Assembly (NCBI RefSeq): GCF_001955655.1
Contig: NZ_MSPW01000001.1
Coordinates: forward strand, 733,645 to 797,644
DNA: 64,000 bases
Reading direction: 5' to 3'
Origin: Viridibacillus arenosi
Lineage (GTDB): Bacteria > Bacillota > Bacilli > Bacillales_A > Planococcaceae
Shown: positions 27,906 through 37,774 of the stretch, piece by piece
How the letters are laid out: each line of letters opens with the position of its first letter
Numbering within the stretch: position 1 is the stretch's first letter
The notes under the pieces: generated by a model
Database searches by the model: none
What the model was told of the DNA's origin: nothing
Seen by the model: only the letters and a program-made list of their open reading frames with translations
Translations under genes and position numbers: made by a program

Positions 27906-28991
27906 TTACTTAATTTGAATCTGAAAGACTTTGTTATTTTTATGTTCATTATAGAACTCTACCATCACAGGCATCGATTGAATGAAATCCTTACATTGAA
28001 CAGCAGTACCCGCTAAAAGTTGCTCAGCTATCCTCGTATCAAATGATGCATTCCACGTTAAATAGTCTAGAGTCTCATACTCAACCCCCAGCGCCTTACG
28101 CACGGCTAGTATACTCATTGATTTTCTAGCGAGACTTAATGGAATACGACCTTTTGGCTTCTGACCAGTCATAGTAAGTACCATAGCACGATATATTTCT
28201 TGGACAGGATGCGGGTTTGGATCAGTCATATGCACCGTCTGTCCGATAGCTTCGTAAAGAGTACTCAAATAAACAACACCATTCGTTATATAATCTATAG
28301 GAACCACATTTAATCTGGCATTCGATTGACCAATATATGGAATAATCGGGAAACACTTTAATCGATCAATCATATTCAGAAAGAAATATGGACCGTCAAA
28401 TTTAACTGTTTCTCCAGTTTGTGAATGTCCTCTCACGATACCAGGTCGAATAATTGTTACTGGTACAGTTGCCTTTAATTCTTCTACTAAAGTTTCTGCT
28501 TCGAATTTCGTTTCTTCATAGTAATTTTTAAAGCTAGTTGGGCGAATTAATTCTGTTTCTCTTAAAATTCCTTCACGGGTCCCCGCAACATATGCCGTAC
28601 TAAAATACATATAACGTTGTATATTTTTAATTCGACTAACAAATTCATTTACCATTGAAGTGCCTTGAACATTTACTTTCCAAGCAACTTCTTTTGGTAC
28701 CACTAAATCATAAATAGCAGCTAAATGCCAAACGACATCCACCTTATTCGTTAATTCTTCCAGTTGATCATTATTAATATCTAAATTTGGTAATGTAATG
28801 TCACCTATTATAATAGTTATTTGTTTATCCGGATACTCTTTTAATATGCACTCCGCTTCAGCTTCAGCACGGTGCTTCTCCGTTATTAATACCACCGCAT
28901 ACACTTTATCGTACAATTCTTGTTTAAAGGCTGTACGAACAATTTGACTAGCAATAAAACCAGGGAATCCTGTAAAAAAAACTGTAGCCAT
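27906..28991 (-). CDS. NAD-dependent epimerase/SDR, thioester-reductase-like
   Basis: A 361-residue extended short-chain dehydrogenase with the nucleotide-binding motif TGFPGFIAS near the N-terminus, WHLAAIYD near residue 90 and the catalytic NYYEETK (YxxxK) near residue 155. The STAYVAGT block and length resemble male-sterility/thioester-reductase-domain (NAD_binding_4) proteins, which act on acyl chains. The substrate is unknown. The ATG at 28991 (MATVFF) is preferred over 29000 because AGGGGTG is correctly spaced for it. It follows the RND pump gene with a 19-bp gap, so they may be co-transcribed. Confidence 0.75.
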   Translation of the reverse strand: MATVFFTGFPGFIASQIVRTAFKQELYDKVYAVVLITEKHRAEAEAECILKEYPDKQITIIIGDITLPNLDINNDQLEELTNKVDVVWHLAAIYDLVVPKEVAWKVNVQGTSMVNEFVSRIKNIQRYMYFSTAYVAGTREGILRETELIRPTSFKNYYEETKFEAETLVEELKATVPVTIIRPGIVRGHSQTGETVKFDGPYFFLNMIDRLKCFPIIPYIGQSNARLNVVPIDYITNGVVYLSTLYEAIGQTVHMTDPNPHPVQEIYRAMVLTMTGQKPKGRIPLSLARKSMSILAVRKALGVEYETLDYLTWNASFDTRIAEQLLAGTAVQCKDFIQSMPVMVEFYNEHKNNKVFQIQIK

Positions 28992-29010
28992 CCCATCCAC
29001 CCCTTAATTA

Positions 29011-32000
29011 TTATGCTTTTCTCTTTTTATGCAAAAAACGTGTTTCACGATCAAATAAACTGTAAACAATCGGGACAATATAAAGAGTTAAAAATGTAGA
29101 ACTTACTAATCCACCGATTACGGCAATCCCCATTGGTTGATTCATTTCAGTTCCTTCACCTAAACCGATGGCTAAAGGTATTAATCCTAGAACAGTCGTT
29201 GAAGCAGTCATTAATATTGGTCTTAAACGATCTCTAGTAGAAGTAATAATGGCTTCATAAGATGGTACTCCAGCAGCTTTTCGCTGATTAATATAATCCA
29301 CAAGTACAATACCATTATTCACTACAATTCCTACTAAAATAAGAATACCAATAATGGCAGTTACCCCGATCGGTGTATTCGTTAACACTAATGCAAGTGC
29401 CACACCAATAATCATTAATGGTACGGTGAACATAATGACAAAAGGATACTTAAACGATTCAAACTGAGCCGCCATTACGATGTAGACAAGTATCACTGCT
29501 AATACAATTGCTAACAGCATATCGTTAATTGATTCATCAAACAATTCACGATCTCCACTAAATTTAATCGATGTACTACCTGGAAGATGGAGCTCTTCAA
29601 TTACTTTATCAATTTTTTCTCCTGCTCCAGTTAATGTTTGTGTTGACTTATACTTTAAAATAAATGCAACGGATGGCAGTTGGTCCGTACGTCTGATGGA
29701 TACTGGCCCTTTTTTTACTTTCACTTCTGCTACATCCTGTAATTCAACAAAGTCGCCTGTAGCACTTCGCAATTGCAACTTTTTTAATTGCTCTATACTT
29801 TTTTTATATGCATCACCGTAGTTCACAACAACCGATTGTACATTATCTTCTTTTGTCAAAATTTGAGTTGCTGTGACGCCTTTTGTCATTTGTTGTACGG
29901 TTTGTGCAATTTGGGCGGGCACAAAACCTAATTGTGCGGCCTTCTGTTGTTTCACATTTACTTGTATTTCTTCAACTGTATTATTAAGATCATTTTCAAC
30001 TTCGGTAATATCTGATATTCCCTCTATTTTCTTCTGAATATCCACCACTGCCTGATTAAGGCGCTTATGATTTGTGTCAGATACTCTAAATGTTAATGTA
30101 TTAGGAGCAGAGCCAGATGCCGATTGCATATTAAAACTAACATCTGCCCTATTTCCTACTTCCTGTTGCACATCTTTTTGTAGATCATCTACAAATTCAA
30201 ATACAGAGCGCTTCCGTTTATCAAGTGTTACTAATTTAACAGAAAGTTCCGCTTCATTCGATTTAGAATTCCCCCTCGATTGTGTTTGTTGATTCCCTCC
30301 GATGAGGCTAACGTAAACTGCAACGTCTTTTTCTTTTTTCAATCGCTCCTCTATTAATTGAACTACTTCTTCAGTTTTCGAAAGCGCGGAGCCATTTTGA
30401 AGTTTCACAGAAATTGAAAAGAACCCTTCATCAGTCGATGGCAAAAACTCCATGCCAGTACGGGTTAATCCAAAAATCGAAAGTACAAGTAAAAATAGAG
30501 TTACAGCAAGCACTAAGAATCTATGTCTTATCGCCCACTCAACAGAATTTTTAAATGCAGTATATCGTTTGGAATTGCTGCGCTTTTCTTCCGTATCTCC
30601 TGGCTTTATCTTCAACATATGGCCAGCGATCATCGGCACAACTGTGAGTGCAACGACTAAAGACGCAAATAAACTGAAAGAAATAGTCAAAGCAAATTCA
30701 GTGAAAATCTGACCAATTAATCCTGTTATAAAAATAACTGGTACAAACACGGCTACTGTCGTTAGGGTAGATGCAATAATTGCTATAGCTACTTCTTTCG
30801 TTCCTTCAGAAGCTGCTTGCTTTGATGATTTCCCCATCCCTAGATGGCGCTCAATATTCTCAATTACGACAATCGCGTTATCAACAAGCATGCCTATCCC
30901 TAAAGCAAGTGCTCCAAGTGTTAATATATTTAACGAAAAGTTGGCGAAATACATAAGAACGAATGTCACAATGACAGAATACGGAATTGCAACAGCTATG
31001 ATAATAGGGCTACGAATGCCTCTTAAAAAGACAAATAGAACTAACATAGCAAAAATCCCCCCATAAATGAGCGATGAACCAATATTATCAATTGCTAACT
31101 TTACATAATCCCCCTGATCAAATAAAATATCAGCCTTAACTCCTTCATACTGCTTTTGGGTTAATAAAGTATTTAATGAAGTTTGGAAATTCTGTGAAAC
31201 TTCCGCTGTATTAGCTCCCGATTCTTGTAAGACAGACATTAAGACAGCTGGATGCTCATTTGCCCTAGTAATCGTTGCAGTTGGTTGCTCAGCCACTTTT
31301 ACACTTGCAATGTCTTGTAATTTTATTTCATCACCATTTAAAGGGTCCGTTTTTACAATAAGTGTTTTTATATCGTTTACTGAACTTAAAGTACTTAATA
31401 CCCTCACTGTCAGTTGCTGTCCTTGACCCGTTTCAATCGGATCTCCAGGTAGTGAAACATTGTTACCTTGAATTATTTGTACAATATCTGCCTGGGTTAA
31501 ACCATTGTTTGCAAGCCTGTCCTTATCTAATGTTATACGCATTTCTTCAATAAGAGTCCCTGAAATATTCACACTTGCAACGCCTTCAGTTCGTAGTATT
31601 TCTTTCTCTAGTTTTTCTGCTAAAATGCGGATATCTTGATTGTCACCAGTTGCTTGCAATGTCAGTTGAATAACTGGAAATTGAGCTGGATCAAACTTTA
31701 AAAATTGCGGACGATTAGCTTCAGACGGGATAGGCGTTTGATCTATACGCTGTAACACATCCGTTTGTATTTTATTAATATCTGCCGACCAATTGAATTC
31801 AAGCATCATAAAATTTGCACCCTCTTGAGAAGTCGATTGGATCGATTTAATTCCAGGCAGGGTTGATAATGTACTTTCTAAAGGTTTTGTTACCTTTTCA
31901 TTTACTTCAGCTGGACTAGCTCCTGAATAATTTGTAACGACAACACCAATTGGCGGATTTAACTCAGGAATTAGAGTAACTGGGATTTTGAAAAAAGACA

Positions 32001-32079
32001 CTGCGCCTAGAATAATCACGAGCAACATCGTAACTATCGTAAAAACTGGCCTCTTGATGGAAAAATCACTAATCTTCAT
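29011..32079 (-). CDS. RND-family efflux transporter (AcrB/SwrC-like)
   Basis: A 1022-residue RND transporter: one N-terminal helix (about 11-31), a large periplasmic-type loop, a helix cluster, a second large loop, and a final helix cluster ending in RFLHKKRKA. Motifs ALALGIGMLVDNAIVVIENIERH (helix 4 with the proton-relay Asp) and the FSGDRELF and VGIVVNNGIVLVDYIN blocks are clear. The nearest Gram-positive relative is SwrC/YerP, which exports surfactin-like lipopeptides. The substrate here is not determined. No membrane-fusion protein is adjacent, as expected in Firmicutes. The gene lies directly upstream of the SDR. Confidence 0.92.
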   Translation of the reverse strand: MKISDFSIKRPVFTIVTMLLVIILGAVSFFKIPVTLIPELNPPIGVVVTNYSGASPAEVNEKVTKPLESTLSTLPGIKSIQSTSQEGANFMMLEFNWSADINKIQTDVLQRIDQTPIPSEANRPQFLKFDPAQFPVIQLTLQATGDNQDIRILAEKLEKEILRTEGVASVNISGTLIEEMRITLDKDRLANNGLTQADIVQIIQGNNVSLPGDPIETGQGQQLTVRVLSTLSSVNDIKTLIVKTDPLNGDEIKLQDIASVKVAEQPTATITRANEHPAVLMSVLQESGANTAEVSQNFQTSLNTLLTQKQYEGVKADILFDQGDYVKLAIDNIGSSLIYGGIFAMLVLFVFLRGIRSPIIIAVAIPYSVIVTFVLMYFANFSLNILTLGALALGIGMLVDNAIVVIENIERHLGMGKSSKQAASEGTKEVAIAIIASTLTTVAVFVPVIFITGLIGQIFTEFALTISFSLFASLVVALTVVPMIAGHMLKIKPGDTEEKRSNSKRYTAFKNSVEWAIRHRFLVLAVTLFLLVLSIFGLTRTGMEFLPSTDEGFFSISVKLQNGSALSKTEEVVQLIEERLKKEKDVAVYVSLIGGNQQTQSRGNSKSNEAELSVKLVTLDKRKRSVFEFVDDLQKDVQQEVGNRADVSFNMQSASGSAPNTLTFRVSDTNHKRLNQAVVDIQKKIEGISDITEVENDLNNTVEEIQVNVKQQKAAQLGFVPAQIAQTVQQMTKGVTATQILTKEDNVQSVVVNYGDAYKKSIEQLKKLQLRSATGDFVELQDVAEVKVKKGPVSIRRTDQLPSVAFILKYKSTQTLTGAGEKIDKVIEELHLPGSTSIKFSGDRELFDESINDMLLAIVLAVILVYIVMAAQFESFKYPFVIMFTVPLMIIGVALALVLTNTPIGVTAIIGILILVGIVVNNGIVLVDYINQRKAAGVPSYEAIITSTRDRLRPILMTASTTVLGLIPLAIGLGEGTEMNQPMGIAVIGGLVSSTFLTLYIVPIVYSLFDRETRFLHKKRKA

Positions 32080-32308
32080 TACGCTCCCTCCTTTTTACTC
32101 ATTCTTTTAATCATATTGAATTATTACTTTAACTACAATTCTTTTCTGAAAATAATGATTTTTCTAAACTTTTATTAGCCTTGTATCATACATACTATTG
32201 ACATGTTTAGTGTGAGTTAAATCTAATTGTGAAACTTTTAAAATTTATAGCGAAATAGACTATGAAGAAAAATCTATTTCATCATTACTATTTCTCAAAC
32301 AAAACATA

Positions 32309-32340
32309 AAAAAAGCCGTCCTATCTAAGTAGGACGACTG
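32309..32340 (-). terminator. Terminator after prfC
   Basis: Arms AGTCGTCCTA and TAGGACGGCT on the minus strand followed by seven T. It lies 12 bp after the stop. Confidence 0.9.
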
Positions 32341-32350
32341 CATGTAAAAA

Positions 32351-33925
32351 TTATAATAAGCTATAAAGATCAATATTTTCGTTTTTATCTTGGAACCAGC
32401 GCATTGCGAATTCATTTTCGAATAGGAAGACAAGATTTTCATAACGATCGTGTACGAGCATGCTACGAGGACCTGTCATAGATTCTTTAACGTCAGCTTC
32501 ATTTTGAATCCAGCGTGCTATTTTCGAGCCCATTGGTTCCATTCGAACATCTACGTTATATTCTGCTTTCATACGGTGTTCGAATACTTCAAATTGGAGT
32601 TGACCAACTGCTCCAAGTATTACTTCTTCTGTATGCAAAGTTTTGTAGTATTGGATAGCACCTTCTTGTACTAGTTGCAAGATACCCTTATGGAAGTGTT
32701 TTGATTTCATAACATTTTTCGCCGTTACTTTCATAAACAATTCAGGTGTAAATTGTGGTAGTCTTTCGAATTGGAATGTTTTTTTACCGCCAACAACGGT
32801 ATCACCAATTTGATAGTTACCTGTATCATAAAGACCAATAATATCTCCAGCCACAGCTTTATCAACTGTTTCACGATCATCAGCTAAGAACTGAGTCGAT
32901 TGTGTTACTTTAAATGATTTATTTGTACGTGATAAAGTCATGTTCATCCCACGTTCAAATTCTCCCGATACAATACGTACAAAGGCGATACGGTCACGGT
33001 GAGCAGGGTTCATATTTGCTTGAATTTTAAATACAAAACCTGAGAAATCTTTGTCTAAAGGATCGATGATTTGCTCATCTTCTGTTAGACGAGGTTGTGG
33101 TGTTGGAGCAAAATTCAAATATGTTTCTAAGAATGTTTGTACACCGAAGTTTGTTAAAGCTGAACCAAAGAATACAGGTGTTAACTCTCCTCTTGTTACA
33201 CGTTCTGCTGAGAAGTCATTACCAGCTTCATTTAGAAGCATTATGTCTTCCATTGCCTGTGTGTAGTAAGATGTTTTCTTCATTTCATGTTCAACAGCTA
33301 ACTCACCATCTTCATCAATTGGTAAGAATCGCTCATCTTCTTCTGTGCGGAATTGCTCAATTCGTTTGTTGTAGCGATCATAAATTCCTAAAAACTCTTT
33401 ACCCATACCAATTGGCCAGTTCATAGCATAAGACTCAATACCAAGAACTTCTTCAAGTTCTTCCATCAATTCAAGTGGTTCTTTACCTTGGCGATCTAAT
33501 TTATTGATAAATGTGAAGATAGGAATACCGCGCATACGACAAACTTTGAATAGTTTTAACGTTTGTGCCTCAATACCTTTTGCTGCATCCACAACCATTA
33601 CAGCGCTATCTACTGCCATTAACGTACGGTACGTATCTTCCGAGAAATCCGAGTGCCCTGGTGTATCCAATATGTTGACACGGCGACCATCATAATCAAA
33701 TTGCATAACTGAAGATGTTACTGAAATTCCACGTTGCTTTTCAATTTCCATCCAGTCAGAAGTTGCAAATTTACCTGTTTTTTTCGCTTTAACTGTACCT
33801 GCATCGCGAATTGCACCACCGAAGTACAAAAGCTTTTCTGTTATCGTTGTTTTACCAGCATCCGGGTGAGAGATGATGGCAAACGTACGACGAGATAATA
33901 TATCTTGTTCAAGATTAGAACTCAT
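32351..33925 (-). CDS. prfC: Peptide chain release factor 3
   Basis: A 524-residue translational GTPase with P-loop SHPDAGKTT (about 18-26), switch [14 protein letters not shown] and NKLD (FINKLDRQ). Domain II and a C-terminal domain typical of RF3 follow. It removes RF1/RF2 from the ribosome after termination. RF3-type landmarks include [14 protein letters not shown] and [17 protein letters not shown] precedes the ATG. It stands alone with its own terminator. In staphylococci prfC lies near murE, and murE is also nearby here. Confidence 0.96.
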   Translation of the reverse strand: MSSNLEQDILSRRTFAIISHPDAGKTTITEKLLYFGGAIRDAGTVKAKKTGKFATSDWMEIEKQRGISVTSSVMQFDYDGRRVNILDTPGHSDFSEDTYRTLMAVDSAVMVVDAAKGIEAQTLKLFKVCRMRGIPIFTFINKLDRQGKEPLELMEELEEVLGIESYAMNWPIGMGKEFLGIYDRYNKRIEQFRTEEDERFLPIDEDGELAVEHEMKKTSYYTQAMEDIMLLNEAGNDFSAERVTRGELTPVFFGSALTNFGVQTFLETYLNFAPTPQPRLTEDEQIIDPLDKDFSGFVFKIQANMNPAHRDRIAFVRIVSGEFERGMNMTLSRTNKSFKVTQSTQFLADDRETVDKAVAGDIIGLYDTGNYQIGDTVVGGKKTFQFERLPQFTPELFMKVTAKNVMKSKHFHKGILQLVQEGAIQYYKTLHTEEVILGAVGQLQFEVFEHRMKAEYNVDVRMEPMGSKIARWIQNEADVKESMTGPRSMLVHDRYENLVFLFENEFAMRWFQDKNENIDLYSLL

Positions 33926-34130
33926 TTTCCAGTCTCCTTCTATCCATTATGTTTCATCTTAAAACTAAAAATGTTAAGCCATACTGAACCGAATACAGTT
34001 GTCAATATAAGTTTTTCATTGACAAACTCTATTCGGTGAGCGTGACGTACAATTTATTTTTTTCTATTATTGTAGTCCATTCTCCATGCGCTTATCCTGT
34101 TATACATTCTTAACCCTACTATTATAACAA

Positions 34131-34160
34131 AAAAGAGCATACATAGTTAGCATGCTCTTA
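34131..34160 (-). terminator. Terminator after the LysM glucosaminidase gene
   Basis: Arms AAGAGCAT and ATGCTCTT, T-run on the minus strand, located 11 bp after the stop. Confidence 0.85.
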
Positions 34161-34171
34161 TCTAGATTGTG

Positions 34172-36049
34172 TTATTTTTTGACGATTAGTGATTGTCCTA
34201 CATAAATCAAATCCGATTTTAAATAGTTCCAGTTTTTTAAACTTGCTACTGATACACCGTATACTTTTCCAATTACAGATAATGAATCACCATATTGAAC
34301 TATATATTTAGAGACTTTATTAGTAGACTGTGTATTTTCTTTTTCCTTTGTTACTTTTTGTTTAATAATTAGTTTTTGCCCGATTAATATTGTGTCAGAT
34401 TTTAAATTATTCCAATTTTTTATATCCGAGATAGATACATTGTATACTTTGCTAATGGCAGATAAAGTATTACCCTTTTGCACTGTATAATACATGTTGG
34501 TGGAGGTCGCTTTGTTATTTGTTGACGTATTGTCACTATTAGTTGATTTGTCATTAGTAGCATTCGCCTTTTTGCTAACGATTATTTTCTGTCCTATATA
34601 AATCGTGTCGGATTTTAAATTATTCCAACTTTTCAACTTTGCTACTGTTGTATTGTATTTGATCGCGATGGCAGATAAAGTATTGCCTTTTTGTATTGTA
34701 TAATATTTTGTTGTAGCTAGTTGATTACTTGAGTTTGTATTTCCCCCTTGAATTACATTTTCAACTTTTCCACTTTTGTTTACTATTAACTTTTGTCCTA
34801 TATAAATTGTATCGGATTTTAAATTATTCCAACTTTTCAATTTCGCTACTGTTGTATTGTATTTGATCGCGATGGCAGATAAGGTATTACCTTTTTGTAC
34901 TGTGTAATATTTATTTGTTGTTGTAGATTGATTATTTGAGTTTGTATTCTCTCCTAAACCTGCATTTTCTAATGTTTCACCTTTGCCAATTTTTAATTTT
35001 TGTCCTACATAAATCATATCGGATTTTAAATTATTCCACTTTTTTAGGTTTGCTACTGTTGTACTATATTTTTTTGCTATAGCAGATAGCGTGTTGCCTT
35101 TTTGTACTGTATAAAAGACCTCGTTTCCTAGTGAGCTATTAGAATCATTGTTATCTATTGGTTCATCTTTTGAAGAATCTTCTACAGATGTCGTAGTATC
35201 ATAAGCTGTTAAATTATATGTTGAAATTAAGTTATTTAGTTTACTAGCATAAAGCGTGTCAGTAGCATATGTACCTGTTAAAGCACGAGTCGCATCTTGA
35301 TAAGAATTCGTATTACTTTTCCATACTTTCATGTAACGAAAAGCATCCCAGGATACGCCGTTTCTAATTAAATTAACATAATCTTGCAACGACTGGGTGT
35401 GAGATGGATATTTTTTAAAGTTAGCCGAAATTTGATAGTAATTTCCTTTTCCATCATCTTCTAACGTTAGCATCTCTACAAAAGCTCCCTGATAATTACC
35501 TTTCATGCCAAATAAATTATAATTTGGCGCTGCACCTAAAGCACTTGTCCCATATGAGCTCTCAAGAACAGCTTGTGCAAGCATAACTGAAGCATATAAG
35601 TCATTTGTCTTTGCTAAAGTCCGAGCTATCGGTGCAATCGTTTGTATAAATGTTGATATATTACCACTACTATATGGTACAACTGTTTTTACAACAGTTT
35701 GTGGTGGTAAGATTCCTTCTACTTCATTTGTAACAGCATTTTGTTTTGTATTATTTGGTTCAGCATGTACTTTGTCAATTGTTTTATCTAAGGTATTTGA
35801 TGTATCCATATCTTGTTCAGTTATGCCTATATCTTCTGAACTTTCAATTACAGGCGCTTCAGGTTCTTCAATAACAGGAGCTAATGGCTGATCATTTTTT
35901 GTAATTTTTTCGACTTTGGTATTTGTTTGCACTATTAGTCCTTTATCAGCATTTAAATCTGCCTTTGCAACTCCAGGCAAGGCTGATGTTCCAATCACTG
36001 CAGTCATTCCGACTACTAATAAACTTTTTGTTTTAATTTTTGTATCCAT
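34172..36049 (-). CDS. Secreted N-acetylglucosaminidase with five LysM domains
   Basis: About 625 residues. A signal peptide (KTKSLLVVGMTAVIGTSALPGVAKA) is followed by an acidic linker, a glucosaminidase/FlgJ-type peptidoglycan hydrolase domain at about 130-290 (LAQAVLESSYGTSALG, NLFGMKG, YPSHTQSLQDY), then five LysM repeats of about 45 residues at intervals to the C-terminus. Each repeat has the YTVQKGNTLSAIA...WNNLKSD.I.IGQKL pattern. The LysM modules bind cell-wall glycan, so it is probably an autolysin for growth or separation. Repeats 2 and 3 are almost identical, pointing to recent internal duplication. A TTG start two codons earlier is possible; neither start has a strong ribosome binding site. 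Confidence 0.92.
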   Translation of the reverse strand: MDTKIKTKSLLVVGMTAVIGTSALPGVAKADLNADKGLIVQTNTKVEKITKNDQPLAPVIEEPEAPVIESSEDIGITEQDMDTSNTLDKTIDKVHAEPNNTKQNAVTNEVEGILPPQTVVKTVVPYSSGNISTFIQTIAPIARTLAKTNDLYASVMLAQAVLESSYGTSALGAAPNYNLFGMKGNYQGAFVEMLTLEDDGKGNYYQISANFKKYPSHTQSLQDYVNLIRNGVSWDAFRYMKVWKSNTNSYQDATRALTGTYATDTLYASKLNNLISTYNLTAYDTTTSVEDSSKDEPIDNNDSNSSLGNEVFYTVQKGNTLSAIAKKYSTTVANLKKWNNLKSDMIYVGQKLKIGKGETLENAGLGENTNSNNQSTTTNKYYTVQKGNTLSAIAIKYNTTVAKLKSWNNLKSDTIYIGQKLIVNKSGKVENVIQGGNTNSSNQLATTKYYTIQKGNTLSAIAIKYNTTVAKLKSWNNLKSDTIYIGQKIIVSKKANATNDKSTNSDNTSTNNKATSTNMYYTVQKGNTLSAISKVYNVSISDIKNWNNLKSDTILIGQKLIIKQKVTKEKENTQSTNKVSKYIVQYGDSLSVIGKVYGVSVASLKNWNYLKSDLIYVGQSLIVKK

Positions 36050-36230
36050 AATCAACGGTGCTATAAGATATTATCTTTTATACACCTTTCTCTCCCCCAT
36101 CCCATCAATAATCATTTATACCCAAAATAAAATAAAAACATAAACCTTTTATATCCAACACCTACTATATTAATCGTTATAAAAAACTAGTTAACAACAT
36201 ATCATTATACCTACTTTTTGTTACGAGAAG

Positions 36231-36281
36231 ATTAAAAAAACACTACAAATGTAATAAATAAATACATTTGTAGTGTTTTTA
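36231..36281 (-). terminator. Terminator after murE
   Basis: Near-perfect arms AAAACACTACAAATGTA and TACATTTGTAGTGTTTT around an AT loop, with a T-run on the minus strand. It is 15 bp after the murE stop. Confidence 0.9.
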
Positions 36282-36295
36282 TATTATAGTAAGCA

Positions 36296-37774
36296 TTATT
36301 TAGTTGATGACTGGAATTTTTCACGCGCTGCTTCAAGCGCAATCTCTGCGTCACTATGGGGATATTTTGTATTCTCAATAATCTGATAATCTTCGTGACC
36401 TTTACCAGCGAAAATAATTATATCCCCTGCTTCAGCCACTTCTACAGCTTTTCTCACCGCTTCTGCACGATCACCGATACAAGCGTAGTGATTGTGTGCC
36501 ATACCTTTTTCAAGGTCCGCTAAAATACTGTCATATTCTTCATATCGTGGATCATCTGTCGTTAAAATCACATAATCCGAAAGTGAAGCCATTTTCGCCA
36601 TATCAGGTCGTTTAGATTTATCACGATTACCACCTGTACCAATGACAAAAATCATTTTATTTTTTTTATAAGGCATTGCTGCACTAATTGCTTTTTCAAT
36701 AGCATCTGGAGTATGTGCGTAATCGACGAAAATTGAGATAGGTAAATCACCTGTTGGGATTCCTTGCATACGACCTTTTACAGATTCGATTGCTTCAACT
36801 TGTTCAATTATATCTTCAAGGACATAACCTCTAGCATATAAAGCGGCAGTAGCTGCTAGCACATTATAAATATTGAATTCTCCAAGTAAATGCATTTTAA
36901 TAGGGAAAGTTCCTTCTGGGGTTTCCATATCAAAATAAGTCATGTGATTATGATATTGACAGTTAGCAGCTTTAAAAATGGCGTCATTTTTTATACCGTA
37001 AGTCCATATTGGATATGGTGTTAATTCTTGATATCTTTCTGACCATGGATCATCAGCATTTAAGACAGCATCCTTATCTTTTTCAAGGTCTTGTCCAAGT
37101 TGGGAGAAAAGCATACCTTTCGCATTTCCGTAGTTCTCCATCGTACCGTGGAAATCTAGGTGATCATGCGTTAGATTTGTGAAAATAGCGACATCAAAAT
37201 CGACACCTGCTAAACGTCCCTCTACTAGTCCGTGTGAAGAAACTTCCATAATCATGCCTCGACAACCTTCAGCTGCTGCACGGAAAATCATTTGCTGTGT
37301 ACTAAGGGCGTCACTTGTAGTGTTTGCAGATTCATACATGACACCATTCAGATTAAATCCGATTGTACCAGATAAAGCTGTTTTAATACCTAACCCATGA
37401 AGAATATCTCGAATTATAGATGTAACACTCGTTTTGCCATTTGTTCCCGTTACCCCAAACATTGTCATGTCTTTAGATGGATAATCGAAGAACTTCGCTG
37501 CAAGTAAACCCAGTGCACGACTAGTATTATTTACGATTACTTGTGCTACATCACCTTCAAGCTCTAACTTGTGGTCTGCCACAATAATAATAGCACCATT
37601 TTCAACAGCTTTTTGTGCATAGTCATGACCATCTACTGTGTAACCTTTAATGCAGACGAACACACTTTTCGGTTGTACACCACGAGAATCAATCGCAATA
37701 TCTTTAATATTCTCTGGTAGTTGACCTATTACTTTTTTTATTGGTAAACATTGTAGTAATTCGGTGGCTTGCAT
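36296..37774 (-). CDS. murE: UDP-MurNAc-tripeptide ligase MurE
   Basis: A 492-residue Mur ligase. It has the ATP loop GVTGTNGKTSVTSII (about 108-122), the NLTHDHLDFHGTMENY block with the carbamylated-Lys region, and the C-terminal amino-acid-binding motif region reading TDDPRYEEYD where DAP enzymes usually have DNPR. It adds residue three of the stem peptide (L-lysine or meso-DAP) to UDP-MurNAc-L-Ala-D-Glu. It lies outside any cell-wall cluster and overlaps the M42 peptidase stop by one base (TAATG). Its substrate cannot be fixed from sequence alone; Lysinibacillus-type bacteria have Lys-type vegetative walls. Confidence 0.95.
   Translation of the reverse strand: MQATELLQCLPIKKVIGQLPENIKDIAIDSRGVQPKSVFVCIKGYTVDGHDYAQKAVENGAIIIVADHKLELEGDVAQVIVNNTSRALGLLAAKFFDYPSKDMTMFGVTGTNGKTSVTSIIRDILHGLGIKTALSGTIGFNLNGVMYESANTTSDALSTQQMIFRAAAEGCRGMIMEVSSHGLVEGRLAGVDFDVAIFTNLTHDHLDFHGTMENYGNAKGMLFSQLGQDLEKDKDAVLNADDPWSERYQELTPYPIWTYGIKNDAIFKAANCQYHNHMTYFDMETPEGTFPIKMHLLGEFNIYNVLAATAALYARGYVLEDIIEQVEAIESVKGRMQGIPTGDLPISIFVDYAHTPDAIEKAISAAMPYKKNKMIFVIGTGGNRDKSKRPDMAKMASLSDYVILTTDDPRYEEYDSILADLEKGMAHNHYACIGDRAEAVRKAVEVAEAGDIIIFAGKGHEDYQIIENTKYPHSDAEIALEAAREKFQSSTK

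Noticed and set aside
32260..32442. 60-codon minus-strand frame at the end of prfC
   Set aside because: It overlaps the prfC C-terminus and its terminator in another frame; no start signal.
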